Shown piece after piece: positions 46,105 through 56,969 of a stretch of 64,000 nt of DNA. A model generated the notes under the pieces. It searched no databases. It was not told the origin of the DNA and saw only the letters and a program-made list of their open reading frames with translations. The position numbers and the translations under genes are program-made. The number at the start of each line of letters is the position of its first letter. Position 1 is the first letter of the stretch. The stretch is from Cyrtodaria siliqua (lineage: Eukaryota; Mollusca; Bivalvia; Adapedonta; Hiatellidae), in contig JAWPHD010010354.1 in NCBI GenBank assembly GCA_037043455.1, positions 1 through 64,000 on the forward strand. Reading direction: 5' to 3'.

Positions 46105-46840
46105 CTGCGAAAATGATAAAACCTGCGAAAGGTTCGAACATTGGACTATCCGGCCGTTTTTGTAATTATATCTAGAGACACACCTCTAGCCTTTGCTGTA
46201 CTTGTAGAAGCAGCCCTAGTGCTATGGGTAGTAAATGTACTATCAATACCAGCTTTGGCTATTATTACCCTGGTCCATCGACCAACTGTAGCCGGAGTCA
46301 CACCTTTATGAGGACTTGAGTGCTTATAAGCAATTTTTTATCATTAGGATCCCTCAAATGTTCTGTTCTATTTAAATACTGTCTGAAAGTATTAACAATA
46401 CACAAGTTTTTGTTTGTGGTGTAACAATAGGTTCAAGATGATAATTTGGTCTTGATTGCTTCAGTAAATGATTTGTATTGATAACAGTCTGATGTGCATT
46501 CAGCACGATATCCTCTAGACATATTAAATGTAATGTATGGCACCTCTGTGCAGAGAGTAATAGAAACAAAATACATAGTTTCCCTGACAGGAAAAGCTAG
46601 GTGTCATCATTGGAAGAACTCAATTATTTAAAGACAATGTTAACATCCCACACACGTGTATGCTTAGGCAAATTAGGCCTATTATGAAAAACACCTTTCA
46701 TAAACTTCTTGAGCAGTAAACTACTGCTGTAATCTACTCCCCCACATGTGGTTGTAAGCCTAAGGCACTCACTCTGCCCTGGATGCCAATGCACAAGAAG
46801 AATTGCCCTGAACCAGTTGTACAATAATAATGGGACATGC
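46105..46840 (-). pseudogene. DIRS-type tyrosine recombinase, decayed
   Basis: Minus-strand sections in order: SSSLLLKKFMKGVFHNRPNL, PKHTRVWDVNIVF, LLSAQRCHTLHLICLEDIVL (first catalytic Arg), LLKQSRPNYHLEPIV, HKGVTPATVGRWTRVIIAKA, GIDSTFTTHSTRAASTSTAK (HxxR catalytic pair) and SLDIITKTAG*SNVRTFRRF followed by YH. The last Tyr is the expected nucleophile. The Trp before SNVRTF has become TAG, and frames shift near 46600 and 46330. Tyrosine recombinase is the integrase of DIRS elements. This fragment has no RT nearby on its strand and is 19 kb from the RT relic at 26311, on the opposite strand. Confidence 0.78.
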
Positions 46841-47165
46841 AAAAAAGTAAATGGTGAACTTGCACCAAAATATATAGGGTCATCTCCTTACCATGGACAG
46901 ACCGTCTACCTGTGCAATTTCATATTGTGTGGCTACAAATCTCGAAGGGTTAGTGTGCGGACAGGTTTTTTTCATTGTCGGGTCATGGTGACCTTGACCT
47001 TGAACCTATTGACCCCAAAAATGTAAAGGTGTCATCCTCCCACTATGGACAGTCTACCTGTGAAGTCTCATGCTTGGGGCTACAAATCTTGAAGTGTTAT
47101 AGAGCTGAGGAGGTTTTGCTTGATGCAAAAACACTTCCAGGATTGCTAAGGACTAAATCTATTTC
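46841..47165 (+). repeat. two diverged modules with ACCTTGACCTTGAACC motif
   Basis: Two related segments share CTC(C/A)TTACCATGGACAGAC/CACTATGGACAGTCTACC, GTCTACCTGTG and GGCTACAAATCT. The first is followed by GGTGACCTTGACCTTGAACC, as is seen in the element at 15100. They look like core modules of another dispersed element, without clear ends. Confidence 0.45.
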
Positions 47166-47465
47166 CTCAACAAAGCCTAGACCGTAGGCACATCACATGT
47201 CCAGTATTTATAACTACAAAGAAGCTCCGGAGAAAAACAGTGCTTTCATGATCGGAATCTTGGGTCCTCATCAGTTTGTAATTAAAGAAGGATGAGATGG
47301 CAAAATTGAGAAGACCTACAAAGATTGAACAGAGGTGACGGAAGTTCACAGACAAGTGGATTTAGAACCAGAAGGCAAAATGTGTTTTACATGACAATAC
47401 TTTAGTCTCCCATTTACTCTTGATTGTAGATGGAGGTGGGAATAAATGCATTAGGAAAAAAGATC
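47166..47465. other. no recognisable feature
   Basis: Sequence between the repeat modules and the solo 155-bp copy. No exon or RNA gene seen. Confidence 0.4.
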
Positions 47466-47608
47466 GGCTCTAGGCTTTGACAAAATTTAAATGTCAAAGT
47501 CCTGCAGAAGGCGACTCAAAATACCATTCTGTAGAAAGACTGCACTGTGCAATAAATAGAAAATTGAGCGGACAAATATCATTAAAGACATGAAACAGAT
47601 AAAGCTAT
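47466..47608 (+). repeat. solo diverged copy of the 155-bp array module
   Basis: GGCTCTAGGCTTTGACAAAA, TTTAAATGTCAAAGTCCTGC, GCAATAAATAGAAAATTGAG and ATGAAACAGATAAAG correspond to the modules at 35686-36140 with about ten differences. It is the only copy outside the array and lies 5.3 kb downstream of the RPA-like pseudogene. Confidence 0.85.
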
Positions 47609-48455
47609 ATTTAATATACCAACGTTTTTCAAAGAAGTGTTGTTTTTTACTCGGGCCTCAGTTTATATACCTGAGCTAATCAGTCATGTAGCTAGTAAAT
47701 AAGCATTTTCTATGATCATTTAGCATTTGGAAATAGGTATTTAAAGATGAATGGCCACCCTTTTTGTAGTATTATCAATTAACAAATTTAACTCTTAAAC
47801 ATCATATGAACATTTCCTGATAGTCTCGGAGAGAAACATATATTGAAAACCACTACTAAGTTGTATGTAAAAATAAGTAATATTTGAATGACGTAGATAC
47901 TACTTTTACCACTATGTGACTGCACGGGGAAATGAGGTATATCTGAATTGTATAGCTGCACAACTATTGCCAGATAATTGATAAATACATTTACCTGTGG
48001 ATTAATTTACCTGTTCAAAGTTTTCGACATTATCAAATAAATCTTATTCTCGCTTTTCACAGATATAGCAATGTGTGAATTTTAAATATCTATTGTTGTG
48101 TATTGATTTCGATTTAAATAAACTTAAACATGTTAAGGGATTAACTGTGGACATGCTATTTTAATCGTGGATATTTTGATGTTTTATGACGGCGGCCAGA
48201 CATTTTTTTATTTTTGCGAATGTCTTGGACAAAAAAACTTTCAAGGTAGGACAGGCCTTACGTTTATGAGTAGTCCTGGGTGTCAGGCGATGGGATTTGT
48301 AAAGCCCTGATTCTAACAACAAATACCAAACTTTCAACAGGTCTACAATAGTCTTCAGCTTTAGGACATAATTTTAGGAAAATAAATTTTCCAATTTTAG
48401 TGGAGTAAAAAAATCTATAAAGCTTTTCTAGCATATGTGTGTAGAGCTTTCAACA
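47609..48455. other. no recognisable feature
   Basis: AT-rich intergenic sequence. Confidence 0.45.
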
Positions 48456-49275
48456 AACAAGACTATCGGTAGAACCGATGGATACGCCCCGAATTGGGTG
48501 CTTTGTGCTACAAAGGGCAATAGAATTTAAATGAAGCTAGAGCTATGGTTCTCATGCTCTCGCATAATCAATGTGTGAATTTCATTACATAATCAGTCCA
48601 TTACAGTCCCTTTAGTAGTTTTTGAGTCATATTCCAGATAAGAATAATAAGCATAAAATGACCAAGGGCCATAACTCTAATTTATATCAAGATACAGTTA
48701 TGGTTCCTATATTTTGCACTTACTCTCATAGTGTGAAGTTTCATTGCAGTCTCATTCATAGTTTAACAAAGGGCAATAACTCTAGCTTGAATGAAGACGG
48801 AGTGACGGTGCCTCTTATTGCCCTTTATCATTTTGTTAATCCCATAAATACTTTCGAAGACAAGAATTTTCTATTTGACTACTATGTATATATGCATTAA
48901 AAATACAAAGGGCTATAACTCAGTGAAAAATTATTGAACCGGAACGTCACGACAATATGCTCATCTCCACTCGATATCGATACTTCCTAGCAAGTTTCGT
49001 GAAATTCTAACAAGGGGTTATAGAGAAATAGCCCGGACAAGAATTTTCTATTTGACTACTATGTATATATGCATTAAAAATACAAAGGGCCATGACTCAT
49101 GGAAAATTATCGAACCGGAACGTCACGACAATATGCACATCTCCACTTGATATTGATACTTCCTAGCAAGTTTCGTGAAATTCTAACAAGGGGTTATAGA
49201 GATATAGCCTGGACAAGAATTTGCACAGACAAGGCGGTGACTATATGCTTCCCCGAATTTTTCGGGGATCATAAC
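48456..49275 (+). mobile_element. Helentron-like element, family P
   Basis: It starts AAACAAGACTATCGGTAGAA then CCGATGGATACGCC (palindrome ATCGGTAGAACCGAT), and ends GCTTCCCCGAATTTTTCGGGGATCATAA with hairpin CCCCGAATTTTTCGGGG. The centre has two near-identical modules of about 178 bp (AATACAAAGGGC(T/C)AT(A/G)ACTCA, CGGAACGTCACGACAATATG, TAACAAGGGGTTATAGAGA). The end structure follows the other families although sequences differ. Confidence 0.62.
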
Positions 49276-49779
49276 AAGTTTATATGCTAATAATAAATAT
49301 CAAACTTATATTGTCTTCAGCTACACAGTAATACACACAGTTGCGAACATCAAGATGGCTGTTGAAATAGTGACATTTGTGGTCACTCAATAAATCATTA
49401 TCTGAAACAAAACTATTTTAGAAGAGAGCATTACAACATATATTTGTACTCAAAAGTCCATTGGGACACACCTTAATTACATTATGTGCACAGTAAATGG
49501 GAAAAACACTAGCCACCACTTTTAGACTTATTTTAACACTTAATGCTTTTAACAGAAAAGTTAGAATTTGAATAACTTAATTGTATGTCCAGAATCAAAC
49601 TTCAAATATAAATCATTATTTTATGCTTAGCAGTGAAATAATTGGATTTTAGCAATGAAATAAAAGTGGTATTTCATATGTGTGAAATACAGAGTTTTAT
49701 TTTTTCACTGCCGTTACGGCTGTTTTCAATATCAAAACATTTTTTTGTTTATTTGTTTAGAAAATAACTTTAATATACA
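49276..49779. other. no recognisable feature
   Basis: AT-rich sequence with a small hairpin GTATTTCATATGTGTGAAATAC at 49671-49692. Confidence 0.4.
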
Positions 49780-50178
49780 TTATTCGACTGTAAATGGTCT
49801 AACTAAGAAAATGAGCTATAGTTTTTAAAGATGGTCAAGAATTTTAGAATTGTTGTCATTTACAGTGAAAAATGTCAGTTGGTAAATTTTTTCAAAAAGT
49901 TATATCACTGATTTGGAAATAATTTTACTAAGAAAATGAGTCGTAAAAACAGCAATTTTATCATACTAAGCCAATGACGTCAACTTTATTTATTTTTCTG
50001 CATACTGCACTACACTTTGATTATAAAGCATAAAATAAAAAGAAAATTTGTTGTTTTGTCGTGAATAACAGATTTGATTTCATCTCGAAGTGATCAAACT
50101 TCAGTATTTAAAATAAAGTTTTCACACTTCTCGATGAAATAAAATCTGCCATTCTCTCCAAAACAACAAATATCCTCT
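49780..50178. mobile_element. foldback element, family F, copy 2
   Basis: It contains ACTAAGAAAATGAG twice and a terminal hairpin in which TTGTTGTTTTGTCGTGAATA and AACAGATTTGATTTCATC pair with the segment from GATGAAATAAAATCTG to AAAACAACAAATATCC. The arrangement parallels 59690-60075 and the hairpin at 13926-14065. Confidence 0.55.
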
Positions 50179-50570
50179 ATTTATCTAAAAAGGAACGCAC
50201 AGCAACCTTGATTTTTTTAAAAACTCATATTTTTTCTTTTTTACACAACTTGCATATTTGCAAATCATTGTTATTACTTATCTGAACGGTTCAAAACAAA
50301 GTGTATATGACTATTAAATCAATGAGTTATTGCACCACTTACATATTTAAAGCTATGGTTGAATAATGAAGAAAACTTCAAGAAAACTCCAAATGTTACC
50401 ACCTGGATTTATGCAAGCAGGATTAAAGTGAAAATGATACTGGATTAATAAACTGAGGTGGTCATACTTCTAGATTGCGGGTCCTTTGGAAACTCAAACA
50501 TACTGTTAAAACTCTTAATGAATTGCTTAACAAAACTTATTTCATGAATAAAACACCCGTTTGTCTTGTT
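50179..50570. other. no recognisable feature
   Basis: AT-rich sequence without recognised features. Confidence 0.45.
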
Positions 50571-50781
50571 TTAACCCTAAACCAGCTAAGCATGAATATA
50601 ATAGCCCATGTCCATTGTAAACCCAGATCTGCCTGCGAGTAACTCACAGGCTGATCAGGGTTTACAATGTCTGGCTGCTGATCAGTCATTTTCCCCAAAA
50701 CATTCTTTAGTCACATAAATTGAATGGTCTTAATACAAAGAAAGAACAGTCCATTATATATATGTAGCGGGTTAAGGGTTA
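50571..50781 (-). mobile_element. MITE with TTAACCC ends (copy 2)
   Basis: The ends TTAACCCTAAACCAGCTAAG and GTAGCGGGTTAAGGGTTA are an imperfect inverted repeat. The interior AAGAACAGTCCATTATATAT is the reverse complement of the start of the MITE at 5800. It is longer than copy 1 by about 80 bp. Confidence 0.7.
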
Positions 50782-50851
50782 GATAGTTGAAATGTGACAT
50801 TACGCAGCCTCCTAAATATTATTACTATGGCAGTAGAAGAGTACTCGTCTG

Positions 50852-51109
50852 CGCACAAATTGTAGTTCATTAAATTATGATTTGTTCTTGAAGAATATAG
50901 TTGATTCTCCACTATGTCGCTGTGGCGGAATTGAAAATACGCATCACTTTTTCTTTAATTGTCCGATATATCAAACTAGTCGAGATGAACCTATGCATGT
51001 TCTAGAACCATTATGCAAAGTTTCACTTAAAACAATTCTTTTTGGAGATCCACTGGTCTCATACCAACAAATGTGGCAATATTTGAAGATGTGCATATAT
51101 ATCTACTAG
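50852..51109 (+). pseudogene. C-terminus of a LINE ORF2 protein (5'-truncated element)
   Basis: The frame reads RTNCSSLNYDLFLKNIVDSP, LCRCGGIENTHHFFFNCPIY, QTSRDEPMHVLEPLCKVSLK, TILFGDPLVSYQQMWQYLKM and stops at TAG. The C-x-C...H-x(4)-C pattern (LCRCG..ENTHHFFFNCP) after the reverse transcriptase is characteristic of non-LTR ORF2 C-termini. A stop at about 50834 precedes it and no RT motifs are found upstream, so the insertion is 5'-truncated, as is usual for LINEs. The 3' UTR runs to about 51960. Confidence 0.75.
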
Positions 51110-51314
51110 CAAGCAAACGGTTTTAATTTTCTAACTGAGGAGTTCTTTTAGCTGTTAACATTTTGTCAACTGTTACACGTCCTCTTCCTTATGCCCCGCC
51201 TTCACCCAAGAGTTCCATGTTGCCGTTTTGTTTTTTGTTGTTTTCACTTTTCCCTATGACATCTTCACTGTTATATGTTTTCTTTCTTTCTGACTAAATA
51301 ATACTACAAAGCTA

Positions 51315-51720
51315 TAGTCATATTGATGTTAATTTGTATTTACCGCCAACATCAATAGTCATATTGATGTTAATTTGTATTTACCACCAACATCAATAGT
51401 CATATTGATGTTAACTTGTATTTACCGCCAACATCAATAGTCATATTGATGATAACTTGTATTTACGGCCATAGTCATATTGATGTTAATTTGTATTTAC
51501 CGCCAACATCAATAGTCATATTGATGTTAATTTGTATTTACCGCCAACATCAATAGTCATATTGATGTTAATTTGTATTTACGGCCAACATCAATAGTCA
51601 TATTGATGTTAATTTGTATTTACGGCCAACATCAATAGTCATATTGATGTTAATTTGTATTTACGGCCAACATCAATAGTCATATTGATGTTAATTTGTA
51701 TTTACCGCCAACATCAATTG
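51315..51720. repeat. 41-bp minisatellite, about 10 copies
   Basis: Unit TAGTCATATTGATGTTAATT then TGTATTTACCGCCAACATCAA. TTGATGTT and AACATCAA inside each unit are complementary, so every unit can form a hairpin. One unit is shortened (ACGGCCATAGTC near 51466). Confidence 0.9.
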
Positions 51721-51776
51721 TTTTTGACAAATACCAAGAAGAGGAACTCTATAAGACTTTTCTTTCGTTCCAATCA

Positions 51777-51925
51777 AGTAACTATGTACTGTACTAATAT
51801 AGTAACTATGTACTGTACTAATATAGTAACTATGTACTGTACTAATATAGTAACTATGTACTGTACTAATATAGTAACTATGTACTGTACTAATATATAT
51901 ATGTATGTACTGTACTAATATATAT
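51777..51925. repeat. 24-bp minisatellite, five to six copies
   Basis: AGTAACTATGTACTGTACTA then ATAT is repeated, ending in ATATATATGT variants. The 24-bp length keeps a frame (NIVTMYCT) open by chance. GTACTGTAC-type palindromes occur in each unit. Confidence 0.88.
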
Positions 51926-52149
51926 ATGTTGTAAAAATGTTGAAATAAAATGTTTCAACCAAGGTTTCGATACAGAATTATGTATGCTAGCAATCTATAC
52001 AAAGCTGGGAAATAAAATCTTTAAAAGTATGTGCATATATGTGTATATGCATCAGAGCTGAGTAAAATGAACAGGGAGACCTGTGTTGAAAGGCCACTGC
52101 CTTCTGATGATTCCATTTTTGGTTGCAAAGTGGCTTCTGGTCGACTACA

Positions 52150-52330
52150 TTGCCCTTATGGCCGACCACGTTGTCTTCTGACCGACCACACTGGTCTTCT
52201 GGCTGACCACACTGGTCTTCTGGCCGAACACATTGCTCTTCTGGCCAACCACATTGCTCTTCTGGCCAACCACATTAGTCGTCCGGCCGACCACATTGTC
52301 TTTTGGCCGATCACATTGCAACTAAAACTG
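52150..52330. repeat. 21- to 24-bp minisatellite, eight copies
   Basis: CTGGCCGACCACATTG(G/C)TCTT and variants are repeated. It keeps a frame of LLADHTG-type peptide open, but flanking sequence is not coding-like. Confidence 0.75.
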
Positions 52331-52971
52331 GAATCATAAGGTACATCTGACAGTGAAAAAATGTCAACCTCCTATACATCTCTTGACTTCATCAATGTTA
52401 ACCTCCTTTGGAAGATTTACCCTAACCTCACCCCTACCTCCATTTAATGAGTGGTCTATTATCACAGGTTTCATTTTAAATTTCTGCAAATCCATTATGT
52501 CAGAGCTATTCTCTCTATCTAAATTTTTAAATATACGATATAATACAACATATACATAATACAATATATACAACTTTGGCACTAATGTTAGATGAAGGCT
52601 AATTAATCATTGTATATGGAAATGCCTGTATAAGACTAAGTCTATCAGTGATCTGGGAAGGTTGAGCTTGTCCGTCTGTCCAAGGCGACCAGGTCCAAGG
52701 TATGCTCTTATCTTTCGTCGACACAGGAATTTCAAATCTTTCGGGTTACCTATAATGCAATCATTTTCAGTCAATCAAATGTACTTGAATTACTTTTTTC
52801 AAGCATTACTGCTCTTTTCAAGTATTGCTTGTTTCTATAATAATTATGCAAAGTTTAACATGACTGATACCCAAATACACCTTCTGTCAGGCATATTTAG
52901 AACAATTTCAATTTTAATAAACTATGACCGTCTTATCTATACTCGTTAGAGGCCAGTTTTCGTCCAAGTCC
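52331..52971. other. no recognisable feature
   Basis: Open frames on both strands lack a recognised domain or splice context. Confidence 0.4.
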
Positions 52972-53521
52972 AAGCCCAGTTTCCGTCATTCTCATTTAAA
53001 AAACATTTTTACACTGCAAATTACTTACGCGATGCCACTTATTGTCATACAACTGAAGATTGGAAACGGGAAAAGCAACCAAAAAGTAAATAAGCGGTAC
53101 AAAAACGAAAAATGTGTTTACTTCCTTATATGGCGTTGGGGATGCGCGCGCATACTGCCGCATAATAAACTATTAAAAAAATAACACTGTAATGACGTCA
53201 TATTTTTATCACTCTTCAGTGGACGCAGTTAAAATATACCGTGATTATATAGTTTAACCAAAGAGAAGCAACTCGTACAACCTTTATATGTTTGATTGAC
53301 AAAGAGTTAATGTAAAGTGTCATCGTTGAAATTTTACATTGACGTTACCAGGTGCAATGTTATAACGATCGATGTGACTGATGGAACAATGCAAACGTAC
53401 CATTATTACAATGAAATTGTTGAATAGACATGCAAACAAGTTTCTAATTAATAAAAGTTTACTGTATCTTGACCTAGTTGAATCTATCACTCGATAAAAT
53501 ACATGACGGAAACTGGGCTTG
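52972..53521. mobile_element. 550-bp element with 19-bp perfect terminal inverted repeats
   Basis: It starts CAAGCCCAGTTTCCGTCAT and ends ATGACGGAAACTGGGCTTG, exact complements. Noncoding interior. A degenerate extra copy of the terminus (CCAGTTTTCGTCCAAG) lies immediately outside the left end. Confidence 0.75.
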
Positions 53522-53526
53522 TAAAC

Positions 53527-54469
53527 CAGGGCTTTCCCCAGCCAGTTATGGCGTGGCGGTGCCGCGATGCCTTCAACTCAGAAAGTGACTTAGCGCCACG
53601 CCTTAATGTAGCCGCGATGCTTTAAATCCGTTGCCGTGATCCCTTAATCCTATATAGAGCTGATTACCTGGCTGTGTGTAAACTGCCTGAAGCTATGACG
53701 CGTGTTGATGCAGTAAAGACGGTCACGTGGTACTCAATACACAGGGCTTGTGTTATGTCACAGGTTATATGCTAAGTGTTAAGTAATCAAGAGATGATTA
53801 GGAGAGTGAGTGCCGCTAATTAAATTTGGTTTATTGCCCAATTTGGTCATGATTGGTCATGATTAAAGGAGAGCAGTATCGTTGATTGGTATTTGTAACG
53901 CATGGGGCTAAATGACGGGTTTAAATGGATAATTTAATTGAACGTTTATCGTGTATTAGTAGGATGAATTTACGAATACTATTCAACGTTTAATTCGTCA
54001 GCTTTGTCGGTAAGTATAATGAATGAGGTAGATATTTTGTAATTATTTAATAATAACTCAATCAAATAAGGTAGCATATTGAACTGATTTTTTATCTTGA
54101 TAATTAAGCTAATTAATCGATATTTTCGGGAAGTTTAAAGAGTCTATTTGCTTATTGAAGTTTAGTGAAGATTTTGTAATTATATAATTTTTTCTTTATT
54201 AAATAATTAAGGTTGCCACCAATTGCATTTGGTATTAGAATAGCATTTTTTATTAAAAGATTTTGAAATAAAAAATATAATAAAATATGTTTTTTTATTA
54301 TTTTATTCATTCCTTCTGATACCAGATATACGCCAAATCTATTCTTTTCAACTGACATTTAAAAAAAAAATTGACGCGAGAAGGGGGTACCAACCCCTTT
54401 CCCACACCCATCCCCCTTTGTAAACAAAAAATGCCACCACTCCTTAAAAAAATCCTGGGGAAAGCCCTG
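53527..54469. mobile_element. hAT-like non-autonomous element, 943 bp
   Basis: Termini CAGGGCTTTCCCCAG and CTGGGGAAAGCCCTG are perfect 15-bp inverted repeats of CAGGG type, as in hAT elements. TAAAC flanks both sides (53522-53526 and 54470-54474), shorter than the 8-bp duplication expected. The interior has repeated GCCGCGATGCCTT and GCGCCACGCC motifs near the left end and AT-rich sequence near the right. No transposase. Confidence 0.7.
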
Positions 54470-55239
54470 TAAACAAAATGATTTCTCAGTTTTAGTCTAT
54501 TTATGAAAAGGTCACGTGCCACTTCGATAATTTATATAAAAAAAAATTCTTTGGTATCAAATTTCCAGGAAGAGGTAACCTAATAGAAAATAGAGTAAAA
54601 ATTGTCAAGGATAAATAGATTTGTCTGAACAATTAGTTTATGATTGCATAAGTGACGGAAAGTGGCCCCCGACGAGTATGGACACCCCCATCCCCCACCC
54701 TCCCCGCATGCAAGAGGACATTCGCAAACATGGTTTTGAGGTCCCAGACTTGCAGATAAAATATTTTATTCAGCCAGTTTCTTCTTTTCAGATAAAGAAC
54801 TGGCAGGATTATATCACAAGGAAATTATTAACAAGCTGGCATATTTGTTTTTCTCACAAGAGTGGATGCAAGCGAGTCGAAAAATAACCCCACCTATTAT
54901 TGAGTGAAGGATTTCCTTATAATCTAACCCAGCACCTAAATAATCTATAATATTTAAAACCAGTTGTGTATGATTTTAACCAAAACTGTCCCATTCAAAA
55001 TTTTTGTCAGTGTCCCAGATAGCTATTGTTCTGTTCCAAGTTAATAATGTTAGTGATCATGAATTTTCTTTCACTCAGAAACACCAATCTTTCACCCATA
55101 GAAATGTATTATATCACAAGAGTAGGTTTAATGGGACAATATACACCAAATGTAATGAAACATAAAATGACCACATTTCCATGGACATTTTGCCAGTTAG
55201 GCGGCATAAATTGCCACACAGAATATAGACTAAATTAGA
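54470..55239. other. unassigned, one coding-like open frame
   Basis: A plus-strand frame at 54621-54887 reads MDTPIPHPPRMQEDIRKHGF and PDLQIKYFIQPVSSFQIKNW. It looks protein-like but has no splice partner or domain that I recognise. Confidence 0.3.
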
Positions 55240-56193
55240 AACAAGAGGTCAATGACTTTGAAGCTCTACTGATTGATTTTGATTTCAGGAAGTAGACGCT
55301 ACAAACTTGTTTTTTGAAAATTTATTTTTAGCCGTGGCGGCCATCTTGAATTTCCGGCCGACCTGAAATTTTGCTAAGATCAATTAAACATCAAGAGCAA
55401 CATTCGTGCGAAGTTTCATGAAAATCCGTCAAGTAGTTTCAGAGGAGTAGTCGCTACAAGTTATCATTATATAACTCTATGTAAACAAACATGGCCACTG
55501 GCAGCCATGTTTAACGTCGAATTAAAATAATGTTCGACTTAAATAACCATCATGTCATGCTGATCATTTTAGAAAAAGTCCCATATTAATATCACTTATA
55601 GTTTTCAAGAAGTAGTCGCTACAAACTTGTATTTTGAAAATCTATTTTTAGCCATGGCGGCCATCGTGAATTTCTGGCCGACCTGAAATTTTGCTAGAAA
55701 CAATAAGACATCAAGAGCAACATTCGTGTGAAGTTTCATGAAAATCCGTCAAGAAGTTTCAGAGGTGTAATTGCTACAAGTTTTCATTATATAACTCTTA
55801 TGTAAACAAAGATGGCCACTGGCAGCCATGTTTAACGTCGAATCAAAATAATGTTCGACTCGGATAACCATCATGTCATGCTGAACCTTTTAGAAAAAGT
55901 CCCATATCAATATCACTTATAGTTTTCAAGAAGTAGTCGCTACAAACTTGTATTTTAAAAATCTATTTTTAGCTTTGGTGGCCATCTTAGATTTCACATC
56001 AAAATGAATTTTTGCTAGGATCAACTAGACTTCATGGGCAACATATCTGTAAAGTTTCATGAATATCCATCCAGTAGTTTCAGAGAAGTAGTCGCTACAA
56101 ATAAAAGTTTACGGACAGACAGCCGGACGGACGGACGACGGACGTCGCACCGCGGCATAAGCTCTGCTGATCTTTGATCAGTCGAGCTAAAAA
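55240..56193 (+). mobile_element. Helentron-like element, family T, complete (short)
   Basis: It starts AACAAGAGGTCAATGACT then TTGAAGCTCTACTGAT, and ends GATCTTTGATCAGTCGAGCTAAAAA with hairpin TGATCTTTGATCA. About three core modules and a GGACGGACGGACGACGGACG run near the 3' end. Noncoding. Confidence 0.8.
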
Positions 56194-56969
56194 TGTCACA
56201 TGCGAAAATTGTTTTGATGAGACATTTTCAATGGAAAATTCTGCTGCATCCAAAATTTGAAAAATATATTTTAGAAATATATGTTTCAATGGGTTGGATA
56301 AATGTAAATTATGACACTGTGAAAGTTTTATAGCAAAATATTAAGGCTACTGAAATTATTTGAGATTTATTAGTTTTCTGCTGTCCCAATAACAAGATAT
56401 TTACATGGAAAAGGTCACACCAAAATGCATTTTGACTGTAAAATATTTTTTTCTCACCCGATTTTGAAAAATTTATTTTTATTTACCATTAAAAATGTGT
56501 CTGTAAACATCGTATTTAGAGATTGGTTGAATTTTGTCTTAAAGGTAACAAACACTTTGGCTCTAACAAGCGCCCCGAACAAGACACCTGGGGTAAAATT
56601 TGTGCAGAGTTTTTACCTACACCCAATGGTAAGATATCCATGGATAGAATTCAATATTCAAATCCACACACAATAAAGCTTATTAGTGCTGTTCCAGAAA
56701 TTATGATGTCCCACCAATGAAGGCACTTTTCTTTTACCCCCGCCACCCATGTAATTCAATTAAACTTGTACACGGCCACCCATGTAATTCTAATAATTTT
56801 TATATGGTCACCCATGTATATCAAAATAAAATTCTACGCGACCACCCACGTATTCCAATAAATGAGCGTTCGACAGAAAATCAACAGCCTCCGCCATTGT
56901 TGTTTCATTTCGGTATCCTCGGATTTTATCGTAAAAACGAGAGACAAGTCAAATTTGCGTTTTTTAAAT
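56194..56969. other. spacer between two family T elements
   Basis: It holds an exon-like frame (56545-56720) and a degenerate 40-bp tandem repeat of CCACCCATGTAATTC type (56740-56860). Diverged relatives of that repeat (CCACCCAGGTAATTCAATA) lie at 58830-58850, just beyond the second element. Confidence 0.45.
56545..56720 (+). CDS. possible terminal exon, unknown protein
   Basis: After TTTTGTCTTAAAG a frame reads GNKHFGSNKRPEQDTWGKIC, AEFLPTPNGKISMDRIQYSN and PHTIKLISAVPEIMMSHQ, then stops. The acceptor is weak. The end of the frame (GTTCCAGAAATTATGATGTC) resembles the reverse complement of GACATCATAATTTCTGGAAC-type sequence at 58947-58966, so it may be part of a repeat instead. Confidence 0.25.

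Larger units (their letters stand above)
51110..51960 (+). mobile_element. LINE 3' UTR with internal minisatellites and tail
   Basis: It follows the ORF2 remnant and ends TGTTGAAATAAAATGTTTCA, a polyadenylation-signal-type LINE tail. It contains a 41-bp array (51315-51720) and a 24-bp array (51777-51925). Confidence 0.55.

Noticed and set aside
54621..54887. Protein-coding gene
   Set aside because: An isolated frame with no splice partner, no recognised domain and weak composition evidence.
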